Below, piece by piece: positions 41,401 to 51,350 of a stretch of DNA of 64,000 nt. The notes beneath the pieces were generated by a model, which saw only the letters and a list, made by a program, of their open reading frames with translations, searched no databases and was not told where the DNA came from. The position numbers and the translations under genes were made by a program. Positions within the stretch are counted from its first letter, which is position 1. Each line of letters starts with the position of its first letter. Source of the DNA: Thermothelomyces thermophilus ATCC 42464 (Eukaryota > Ascomycota > Sordariomycetes > Sordariales > Chaetomiaceae); assembly GCF_000226095.1 (NCBI RefSeq), contig NC_016473.1, positions 124,001 to 188,000 of the forward strand, read 5' to 3'.

Positions 41401-42410
41401 CCTATGTCTAATTTTACTAGTTAACTCCCTATACTCGAAGATATAATTACTGCTATAAGCCTAATTTAAATCACTTTCCTATACTACTTGCCTATATATA
41501 ATGCCTTTAACCGACTAAATCTCGGAACTAGCTAGTATATAAGCTGCTAAATAGATCCTAACCGCTTAAACTTACTACCAAACTAGCCATTTACCCTATA
41601 GAAAGGAACCTAATATATAGTATATAGCTTAACTATTTAAGACTAGAAAGACCTAGGTTAGCTAGCATTTAAAATCTTTAAAGGATACTAGACTTCTAGC
41701 CACTAGTAGTAATATAGTTAGAAGATCTTAGTTACTTTAAAATAATGAAGATTCTATCCTTAAAGGATATATATACTAGTATATCGAATTTAGTTCTCTT
41801 GCTATTAAATATCTTCTCTACGATACTATTAATCATTTATAGGTATATTATAATCCTTTTTGCTTTCCTATTAGTAAGTACTAGTAGCTATATTAGAAAT
41901 AGAATTATCTATAGTTTTAGCTAACATTTTTTAAACTAGTCAAAGTAAACTGACTCTTAGCTAAGTAGTAATAGAAGAACTAGAGATATTCTTTAATAAG
42001 CTTAAAGATATTATTAAAAGCTTTAAGATTACTATATCTAGCTATTAGAATATAGATGAGACTAGATATATATTTATAATATTAAATAAGCGGTTTAAGA
42101 TCTTGATAGTTAAAATAGATAAGAAGAAGAAGGTTAGTATTTTCGTCTTTTCTAAGTATTGGTTTAGAATACTAACTATAGTATTTTATTAGCTAGAGAT
42201 TTTAGACCTTTATAATTAAGAGTTAATAAGTATAATTAGTACTAGAAATACTATTACTAATATCATTCTAGTATTTTATATCTTTAAATAATAGCTATTA
42301 AAAGATTAGGATATTAAAAGTCTTAATAAAGAGATATAACTCTATAAGTTAAAGATAGTATTTAATAATATTAAGATTATAATAGATTAGATATAATGTT
42401 TTAATAAATA
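41400..42410 (+). mobile_element. RIP-degraded pogo/Fot1-like DNA transposon relic
   Basis: TA-rich DNA with stops in all frames. Translated pieces on the plus strand are reminiscent of a Tc1/mariner-pogo (DDE_1) transposase: FNKLKDIIKSFKI, then NIDETRYIF around 42,049-42,075 (first catalytic D region, usually NMDETG), KRFKILIVKIDKKKKVSIFV, and STRNTITNIILVF after it. The helix-turn-helix end upstream is too worn to call. Terminal inverted repeats were not found. The element is dead. The assignment rests mainly on the DET block and the order of the pieces. Confidence 0.42.
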
Positions 42411-42419
42411 TTCGTTTAC

Positions 42420-42637
42420 TATTAAAGGCAAGACAAAGGTTTCTATTTAGCTTATTAGGTATAGTTTTCTTTATATATAACTAAAGAGGCTCTAATATAC
42501 TTATTAATATATTATTATTATTATTATTATTATTAATCCTATACTATTATACCAATAAGTATACTAGAGCCTCTCTAGTTATATATAAAGGAAACTATAC
42601 CTAATAGGCTAGATAAAAACCTCTATCCTATCTTTAA
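42420..42637. repeat. Inverted repeat of a LINE 3' end around a (TTA)n microsatellite
   Basis: Left arm 42,420-42,508 and right arm 42,546-42,637 are reverse complements with RIP-type differences (for example cttattaggtatagttttc against the complement of gaaactatacctaataggc). Between them lies (ATT/TTA)n at about 42,509-42,540. The right arm is the 3' end of the minus-strand LINE and the left arm an apparent short copy of the same end on plus. The arms could form a long hairpin. Confidence 0.75.
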
Positions 42638-45600
42638 TGCCTAGTCCGAAATACTAATATACTATAAAGAAAAGGAGAAGTAGCTAAAATAGCCCTATAG
42701 AAGCCTTGCCTCCTAGTCTAACCTCCTTATAAGGTAATATTCTAGGAGCCTCTCTAGGTCTATTAGCTATTATAGAACCCTCCTTGCCAAATGACGGTTT
42801 TAGGCCCCTATACCCCGTAAAATGAGGTCTAGGTCCCTTTATAACTATATATCCTAGGATTCCTAAGTTTGGCTTCTTAGTAATTTTAGGCACTATATAA
42901 TAAGGTGCTTAATAGTCTCCCTCTCCTAGCTATAGGTATAGTAAGGGAGACTAACCCCTAGGACTTAAACCTAAAATAGGAAGTTATAAAGGCTAATAGC
43001 CCCTATATAGGCCTATACTAGTAAGGAGCTCTAGGCCTTTATTAGGCCCTAATGCCTTTATAGGCCCTCTCCTATAAAAACTAGGTATAGGGGGTCCTTA
43101 TCTAATATATATTATATCTTCCTATTAGCCTAGTTAGCCCTCTAATAGTTACTCTAGCTAGTTACTATAGCTAGTTCCGTGGCCTATAGCCTCCTCTATA
43201 GGGTCTATAGGGGGGGTAGGCCCCCTCTATAGCCTTTTTAAACCTATTACTAGATCGTTAACCTTATTACCTCTAGGGCTATAGGCTTTAGCTCCTAGCC
43301 CCTTACCCTAGCCCTCCTTTTCTAGAACCTCTAGCTTAGCCTATTATAGGCCTATTAGATAAGAGTCTTTATAGGGGCCTAGGTAGCCCCTAGGCCTGCC
43401 CTAGTCCATAGAAATGCCTAGTCGAGTTTAGCTTTGAAGTCGGCTAGCCTCTTATTAAGGTAGAGGTTAAGGGGTAGTACCTAGGCTTCTATTTTAAGGC
43501 ACTAGATAGGGGTAGCCTTATAGGCCTTAATAACTACTTAAAAGGCCTTATATTAGGCCTTTAATAGTTCCTTAGTAAGGCCTTCTAGCTTACCTCCTAG
43601 CTTAGTAAGCTTATAGAAGTTTAAGGCCTTATAAGTTAAGGCGCTATAGATATACTTAATATAGACCTTATAGGCCTATAGGAGGCTAGGGCCTTAGGTC
43701 TTTATAGTAAGCCTAGTTAAGGTAAACTCCTAGGTTTCTAGCTTCTTAGCTACCTTTATATAGTAAGGGCCCTATTATAATCTCTAGTCTAGCTAGACCC
43801 TAAGTAATCTAGCTAACTTTAAAGGGGCTATAGTAGTAGTACCCCCTCTAGGCTATAGGAGCTCTAGTAGTTATAATTACTATTTCTAGCCCCTTTTAAA
43901 GTAGATAAGTTCGTATTTTTCTAGGGTAAAAGCTATATCCTAGGTCCTTACCTACTATAGGTAGGCCTTCTAAGCCCTCTATAGCTAACTATTATAAGCC
44001 TCTTTAGCCCTCTTAAAGGCTAGAAGGTTAATATTATTAGTAAAGCCTATTAAACTAACTATAGGGTAGGCCTAGCAAATAGCCTAGTAGAGAAAGGCTA
44101 TATAGAGGATGAATAGTATAGGGGAGAAAGGTAACCCCTATAGGACCCTAGCCTTTATTATTATATCCTCTATTTCCTAGCTATTAAAGTAAAAGATAGC
44201 TACCTTATCCTATAGCTACTCCCTAACCTAGACTATTACCTACTTTAGGAAGCCCTAGCTCTATAAAGTAGCTAATAGTATAATATACTAGCCTTATAGC
44301 ATCTACAGATAAGTATATAATGTTTCATTTAACTACCTTAAGGAAGAAAAAGAGGAAGAATATAAGAGTTATATAGAGGAGTGCTTTTTTAATGTATACG
44401 TATATGACCTAGATAGGGCCCGGTTAGGCTCTAGGTTAGATCCTAAGCAGGCCCTGACCGCACGCCCTACAAACGACCTACGAACGTCTCGCAAACCAAT
44501 TATATATGCTTAGGTAGGTCAAGTAGGTCTGGTCTGTTACCAGGTAGGTCTGGTCCGTTGCTAGGCAAAGCCTAGCATTGTTTAGCCTAGGTAAAGCCTA
44601 GGTTTGTAACAAATAGCTAGGTATAGTTAATAGTATTAAAAGCCCCTAAGATATTAAGCTATAGGAGGGAGGTAGCTACCTTATACCTCTAAGCTTCCTA
44701 AACCTAAGCTATAATAAGCCGAATAGCTAGTTCTATAGACTTATATTCCTAGTTATCCATTTACTTAGCTAGGAAAAGCCTATAGGCCTTTATAATAGCT
44801 GTTACCTTCTAGGTAACTATAGCTTCTAGCACTTTACCTACTATTAATAGGAGTATTATAGGCCTATAGCTACCTAAGGTAAAGTAGGCCTATAAGGGTT
44901 TACTAGGCTTATAGAGGACTATTATCCTAGCCCTTGTAAATTAGGCTAGGAAATAGCTAAGCTATAGACTCTTTAAGGCTAATATAGCTAGTATCTAATA
45001 GAGTGGCTACCTATAGGCCTTTAATAGACCTATAGGGAGGAGGTCCTTCCTTAGGGCTTTCTATAGGGCTACTCTACTTAATACCACCCTAACTTCCCCT
45101 ACTATAACCTCCTAGCTTATTTTAAACTTCGGCTCCTAATAGTCGTTTAGTTCTAGGTCATTAATATCTAATAGGTCTACTTCTAGGTTTAGAAAGAACT
45201 CATTAGCTAATATTCTAGCCTTTTATTAATAGGTTATAAGCCTTCTTTTAAAGGCTAGGAGCTTTAGAAGGTTAACTAGTAGGTAGCTTTATAACCTTGC
45301 CTACTGCTTAAGCCTCTATAATAGGTCTAGCTAGTTAGTTACCTCCTATAATATAGCTCTCTAGCTCTTAGTCTTTATAGCTATAATAGTCTTAGCCTAG
45401 TCCTATAGGGCCTATTAAAGTGCCTCCTGTATATAGGGGTTTAGGGTGCTTATATAGGCCTTCTCTACCTCTTTAGCCCTCTTTTAGGCCTTTTAAACCT
45501 CCTTTATCTACTATTAAGCCTATTTACTACCTATACTAGCCTTCCTTACTAGAGCTAAGATAGTAGCTATCTCCTTAAAGGCCTCTATAAGCCTAGTAAA

Positions 45601-47935
45601 AGCCTATATAAGCTCCCCTAGGCCCTAGAAGATAGGCCTAGCCAGGGCCAATACTTATCTACCAAGCTAGAGTAAGAGGTAGGCTACCTTGGCCTATATA
45701 ACCTCCCTATCTAGGCCCTTCTAGTCCTACCCTTTGCTAGCTAGTATAAGTTTACTAGTCCCCTAAAGGGAGATATATAGGGCCTATAGGTAGTAGTTAG
45801 ACTTTATATACTTTATAATGCCCTTATAGATTGCTTCTAGTCTAGCTAAGGCCTAGAATAGGTCTATTATAGAAGGCTAGCTATATTAGTCCCCCTAGGA
45901 GGCCCTAGTAACCTAGCTATATAGTATATATAGGTTAAGGTTTTCTAGTCTATAAGGCTAAGGAGGTCCTTAGCCCCTAGGCTAAGCCTATTAAATAGGT
46001 CCTAGACTAGGTAGTAAAGGTTAAAGTTACCTATAAGAACTAGGGGGTAGGTTAGCTAAGGTAAGGCTAGTAGGTCCTATAAGAGGGCCTACTCCCCCTT
46101 ATTATTATAGACTAACTAGAGTTTACACCTCCTCTCTCTTAGGGCTAGAAAGGTTACCCTATATTAGTTTTCCTCTACTAAGTAGTCCTATTAGCTAACT
46201 AGAAAGTGTTTAGCTACTAAAATAGCTACCTTACCCTTAGGCTTATAAACTAGGTAGTAGTTTAAAGCCCTAGAGTAGTAAGTTAACCCTATAAATTAAT
46301 TAATCTATAGCTCTTAGATAGCTAATAAGTTATATTTAGCCTCTTCTAATAGGACCTTAAGGGCCTATTTATTACCTTAGATATTCCATTAGAGGATCTT
46401 AATTTATATTCGAGGTTACTAAGGCAAAGCCTAAAGGTATAGTAGTAGGCTCTATAGCTATTACCCTATTAGCCGATTATAAAAAGGAAGGGGTTCTAGG
46501 CTATAGAAAGGAGATATAGGTCTATTAGGCATCAAATAAGGCATTCCTAGCCGCCTATTAGGCTAGGGTAGGCCTCTTATAGGGGCGTTTAGCCCTAGTT
46601 TAGTAATAGTTATTATCTTCTAGCTAGCTACTAAACTTAAAGGCTACCTTCTAATATAGTTATTCTGGTAGTTAGAAGGTTTAGGGTCTATATTAGTAGG
46701 CCTCCCTAGCCCTTTCCTAGGCTTTATCTTTCTTTAGATAGCCCCTATACTAGGCTATATAAGGGCCCCTATAGGCTATATACTTATAAAGGAGTTAGTT
46801 AGAGTAAGTAAGGTACTAGGCCTCCTTAGCCTTCCCTTCTCCCTATAGGCCTTTATACTATAATAGCTATAATAGGCCGGCTACTAGTAATACCATTAGG
46901 TATAGCTAAAGCTCTAATACCTATAATATTACCTTAGCTTTAAAGTATCCTAGTAAGGCTTATAGTCTAATACCTAGGTATCCTAGACTATACCCTTATT
47001 ATAGACTTTCTAGATCTCTTTAAGGTCCTATAAGCCTAGGAGTATTATAGCCTACTTGCTTTATAGGCTCTTTAGTAGCTAAAACTTAACCGTTTCGATC
47101 GATTATAGGCCTATTACCCCTTTAAAGTCTTATTTACTAACCCTTTATAGCTCCTCCTTCTAGACTCCTTTAGCTAGGACTATATAGGCCTTACTAACCT
47201 CCTTAGCCTCCTTTTTAAAGGCTAAAGCTACTTATCGCTTATTAGCTAAATACTAGTCCTTAGTAGTTTTATCTTTAAAGACTATTATAATATCCCTACT
47301 TAGGAGCTTTCTAGCTATAATAGCTCCCTAGTAGCTAGAAGCCCTATTAATTACTTAGACTATTTCGGCTAGGGTTTAGGCTTTAAAATCCTCTTATAGG
47401 CTTATATTCTATATTATAACCTCCTATAAGGCCTGTAACGGTACTGCCTTAGCTAATAATAGGCCTCCCTAGGGGCCTATTACCCTTTATTATAAGCCTA
47501 TAGCTACTTATGCCTAGGTAAGGCAAGGGGTGGCCTTAAGGGCTTCCTTAAGCCTCTTTTTAACTTCCTTAGCTATAAGCTCTTATAGGTTTAAAACTAG
47601 GCCTATAATAGTAATTATAAGGCCCTATAAGAGCCTATTAATAAGGTCTTATACCTTACCTTATTTAGGGCTTAATATAAGGTTAACTAGTTATATAATA
47701 AGACCCTTTAGCTCCTTAATATCTAAGGTAAGGTAGGCCTATAGTAAGCCTTCCTTTAATTAGTTTAAAGCTATAGGCCTCCCTACTTAGTAGCTTAGTA
47801 GTAGGCTTTAAATTAACGTTATGTTTAGAAAGGCTAGGTAGCCTATATAGTGAAAAATTTAATAGTTATATAAGGTATAGTTAGATTATAGTTAGGTCTG
47901 GCTTCTATGCTCGTAATGCCTATTATATAGCTGTA
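42546..47935 (-). mobile_element. Tad1-like LINE (non-LTR retrotransposon), nearly full length, RIP-degraded
   Basis: Read on the minus strand from 47,935. ORF1 (gag-like, with worn CCHC-type knuckles near 46,830-46,960) spans about 46,470-47,935. An AP-endonuclease-like region is at about 45,850-46,400 (LVLIGNFNL, usually GDFN). The reverse transcriptase spans about 43,900-45,200 with LSPILFILYIAFLY and, near 44,040, GFTNN where an FADD motif is expected; the change fits RIP. RNase H and a C-terminal zinc-finger region follow to about 42,900, and the 3' end is a (TAA)n tail at 42,510-42,540. Stops are present throughout, and CpA/TpG is almost absent while GGCC and CCTA survive, as RIP predicts. 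A 333-bp solo LTR (44,279-44,611) interrupts it. The order gag, endonuclease, RT, RNase H and the tail suggest the Tad1 clade. Confidence 0.8.
44279..44611 (-). mobile_element. Solo LTR inserted in the LINE reverse transcriptase
   Basis: 333 bp that interrupts the LINE and matches 63,608-63,921 over its length. On the minus strand it begins TGTTACAAAC, as LTRs do. It is flanked by a 5-bp target duplication AATAG (44,274-44,278 and 44,612-44,616). No internal part or partner LTR is present, so it is a recombination remnant of a full LTR element. It keeps more CA/TG than the surrounding LINE, so it is younger or was less exposed to RIP. The family cannot be told from an LTR alone. Confidence 0.8.
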
Positions 47936-47947
47936 GTGGCTCATTTG

Positions 47948-48076
47948 TAGTTAAAAGTGATACCGTTAAATAGCAGTTTTCGAGAGCTTTCTAGTGATAG
48001 TAGTTTCATGTAATTTGGTAAGGTATTCGCAGAGATGCAAGAGAAGCTAAGTTGGCTAGCCCTGATATTTTTAGAT
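47948..48076. mobile_element. Left part of a candidate MITE (51-bp terminal inverted repeat)
   Basis: The stretch 47,948-47,999 (agttaaaagt..accgtta.atagc..tttt, cgagagctttctagt) is the reverse complement of 49,569-49,619. The two are about 85 percent alike by eye. The inner bases up to 48,076 keep normal CA/TG content, unlike the LINE on either side. Together with 49,544-49,619 this could be a small non-autonomous DNA transposon (about 200 bp) that received a LINE fragment. A clear target duplication is not seen. Confidence 0.45.
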
Positions 48077-49543
48077 TAGCTAGTTATAAAAGGGAAGGGG
48101 TTTTAGGCTATAGAAAGGAGCTATAGGTCTATTAGGTATTATATAAGGTATTCCTTGCTATTTATTAGGCTAAGGTAAGCCTCTTATAAGGACGTTTAAC
48201 CTTAGTTTAATAGTAGTTATTATTTTCTAATTAGTTATCAAAATTAAAGGCTACCTTTTAGTTTAGCTACTTTAATAGTTAGAAGGTTTAGAGTCTATAT
48301 TAATAGGCCTCTCTAGCCCTTTCTTAGGCCTTAGCTTTCTTTAGGTAGCCCTTATACTAGGTTATATAAGGGCCTTTATAGGTTATATACCTATAAGGGA
48401 GCTAGTTAGAGTAAGTAGGATACTAAGCCTCCTTAGTCTTCCCTCCCTTTCTATAGGCCTTTATACTATAATAGCTATGATAGGCTAGCTACTAGTAATA
48501 CTATTAAATATAGCTAAAGCTCTAATACCTATAATACTATCTTAGCTTTAAGGTATTTTAATAAGGTTTATAATCTAATACCTAGGCATCCTAGATTATA
48601 CCCTTATTATAGGCTTTCTAGGCCTCTCTAAGGTCCTATAAGCCTAGGAGTACTATGGCCTACTTGCTTTATAAGCTCTTTAGTAGCTAGAACTTAACTA
48701 TTTTAATCAATTATAGGCCTATAGCCTCCTTAAAGTCTTATTTATTAACCTCTTATAGCTCGTCCTTCTAGACTCCTTTAGCTAGGACTATATAAGCCCT
48801 ATTAACCTTCCTAGCCTATTTTTTAAAGACTATAACTACCTATTACTTATTAGCTAAGTACTAATCTTTAATAGCTTTATTCTTAAAGACTATTATAATA
48901 TCCCTACTTAGGAGCGTCTTAGCTATAATAGCTCCCTAATAGCTAGAAGCCCTATTAATTACTTAGGTTATCTTAGCTAGGGTTTAGGCTTTAAGGTCTT
49001 CCTATAGGCTTATATTCTATATTATGACCTCTTATAAGGCCTATAATAGTATTACCTTAGCTAATAATAAGCCTCTCTAAGGGCCTATTACCTGTTATTA
49101 TAAGCCTATAGCTATCTATACCTAGGTAAGGTAAGGGATAGCCTTAAAGGCTTCTTTAAGCCCCTTTTTACCTTCCTTAGCTATAAATTCCTATAGGTTT
49201 AGAACTAGGCCTATAGTAATAGTTATAAGGCCTTATAAGAGCCGGTTAGCAAGGTCTTATATAATACCCTTTCTAAGGCTTAGTATAAGGTTAACTAGTT
49301 ATATAATTAGACCCCTAAGTTCCTTAATATCTAGAGTAAGGTAAGCCTATTAAAGGCCTTCCTTTAATTAGTTTAAAGCTATAGGCCTCCCTATTTAGTA
49401 GCTTAGTGGTAGGCTTTAAATTAATGTTATATTTAAAGGTACTAGGTAGTCTATATAGTAAACATTTTAATAGGTATATAAGGTATAGTTAGATTATAGT
49501 TAGGTCTGGTTTTCGTGCTTATAATACCTGTTATATAACTATA
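48077..49543 (-). mobile_element. LINE fragment: second copy of the ORF1/5' region only
   Basis: Direct copy of 46,470-47,935 with a constant offset of about 1,607 bp. Both share ggaaggggtt, the gcgtttagccctagttta block and the final gttaggtctgg/taatacctg end. Differences are nearly all C/T and G/A transitions, as RIP makes. Only the 5' third of the LINE is present; the endonuclease and RT parts are absent. Loss of the 3' side is unusual for a LINE, which normally loses its 5' end, so a deletion or rearrangement is likely. Confidence 0.8.
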
Positions 49544-49619
49544 ACGCCTACTAAAATATATAAAACTATATGACTAGAAAGCTCTCGAAAAACGCTATCT
49601 AACGGTACTACTTTTAACT
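49544..49619. mobile_element. Right part of the candidate MITE (terminal inverted repeat)
   Basis: 49,569-49,619 (tatgactagaaagctctcga to cttttaact) is the inverted partner of 47,948-47,999. See the left part for the argument. Confidence 0.45.
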
Positions 49620-50244
49620 CTATAAGAGAAGCTTAAAGAGTAGCCCTTATTACTTAACCTTTCACGCTTTAATAATATAATATAAGCTTTAAGGAATGGG
49701 TTAATGATAACTATTATGATTATTACTCTATTCTTATATCCTGCTTATATAGCTACCTTACTTATATAGGGATATCTAACTTTAATTTCTACTAATGTCT
49801 ACTAACTTCTACTAATTTAAATAGCAATTCGAATAGCAATTTGCAGCTACTTTAATAGCCTTTTAGCTAGTACTTCAGATAGTAGTATTTTCCACTAAAC
49901 TACTGGTTAATCGTCTTTAAATACTATAGTAACTATTGCTAACCAATAGATAGGACACGTAACCAACGCGAGGCATCTATTACCCTAAACGCCGAACAAG
50001 TCTATAATATTCGATAGACTATAAAGCGCTTTAACATTCTAATAACTTCTAGTTCTTCTATATATATTAGTAGGCACGAAAGATAATTTTAAAGAATATC
50101 CCTAGCATATAGTATAGGGCTAGCTTAATTCCTTTCTACCTAGAGAAAATCTTAGCCGCTACTATCTAAAGACTCCCCCATTTCTCCTAGCTTTACAATA
50201 CTCCTCTAAAACGCTAGGTCACTACTTTAAAAGAGGACTTCCTA
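49620..50244. other. Unassigned repeat-block sequence with moderate RIP
   Basis: TA-rich but with more CA/TG than the LINEs, especially at 49,850-50,010 (taatcgtctttaaatac, gtaaccaacgcgaggcatct). Plus-strand pieces such as NAEQVYN and KRFNILITSS faintly recall the helix-turn-helix part of pogo-like transposases, but I cannot support this well. No intact frame. Confidence 0.3.
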
Positions 50245-50899
50245 GCCTTATATACTAAGTATATCTATAGTGACCTAGCCTATAGGGCCTCAAACTTGTA
50301 TAAACCTACCAAGCTATAGGGCAAGCTAGAAGGCCCTGCTAGGGAGCTATCGAAGGCCTAATATAGGGCTCATCAAGTAGTTACCAGGGCCTATAAGGCT
50401 ACCCTTATCTGGTGCCTAGAAATGGAAGCCTAGGTACTGCCCCTCGACCTCTATTTTAATAAGAGGCTAGCCGACTTCGAAGCCAAGCTCGACTAGCTAC
50501 TCCTATAGACTAGGGCAAGCCTAGGGGCCTCCTAGGTCTCTATAAGGGCTCTTATCTAGCAGGCCTATAATAGGCTAAGCTAGAGGTTCCGGAAGAGAAG
50601 GGCTAGGGCAAGGGGCTAGAAGCTAAGGCCTATAGCCCTAGAGGTAGCAAGGTTAATAGTCTAGTAGTAGGTTTAGAAGGGCTATAGAGGGGGTTAACCC
50701 CCCTTATAGACCCTATAGAGAAGGCTATAGGCTATAGAACTAGCTATAGTAGCTAGCTAAAGCAATTACTAAAGGGCTAACTAAGCTAATAAAAGGATAT
50801 AATATATATTAGACAAAGACCCCTTATACCTAGTTTTTATAAAGAAAGGCCTATAAAGGTACTAGGGCCTAATAAAGGCCTATAGCTCCTTACTAATAT
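50245..50899 (+). mobile_element. LINE copy on plus strand, 5'-truncated, first half
   Basis: Reverse complement of the minus-strand LINE at about 42,990-43,660 (for example ggctagccgacttcgaagcc here against ggctagcctcttattaagg and neighbours there). It covers the RT C-terminal and RNase H part. The copy starts inside the element, the usual 5' truncation of LINEs. It breaks off at 50,899 where the LTR retrotransposon begins and resumes at 62,843. Confidence 0.8.
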
Positions 50900-51350
50900 T
50901 AGACTAGGGCTAGAAGTTCTTAATATAACTAGAGGGACATAGGGTATAGTTTTGTTTTTCCGGTTCTATAGAGCTTTACTATATATAATAGGTATAAATA
51001 AAGGTTACCTATCTAGGGGCATTAGATAAAAAAGACAAGAACAATAGATAGCTTTTAATACTCGTTTACTCTAATAGATTAGAGTAGTAGGATATAGTTC
51101 TTCTTTCTTTTATAAGTTAGGGATATCTTTTTCTATGTAAGTAGACTCCTTTACGTCTATCTAGAGGGACATTACTATAGCCGCCTTTGCCCCTATCGTT
51201 ATTGCCATCTAGATGGTCGGACTTGCCTACTATGACCGCGAATACTTAGACACTCTAGACATTTTAAGCCGAGGCTCCTCCTTATCTGACTAGATAGAGG
51301 TTTGGTTCTAGAGGTATTAAGTAGTGCCCTAGAGGGTTAGTACTAGCTTA
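50900..51350 (+). repeat. 5' LTR of the Gypsy-type element
   Basis: 451 bp, same length as the 3' LTR. Shares ttccggttctatagagcttt, tacgtctatctagagggac and gatggtcggacttgcct with it. More strongly RIP-changed in its second half than the 3' LTR. Confidence 0.85.

Noticed and set aside
42684-42893. 69-codon open frame in the LINE 3' region
   Set aside because: Short leftover frame in the 3' part of a dead element.
47530-47736. 68-codon open frame in the LINE
   Set aside because: Chance open stretch in RIP-mutated ORF1 on the wrong strand.
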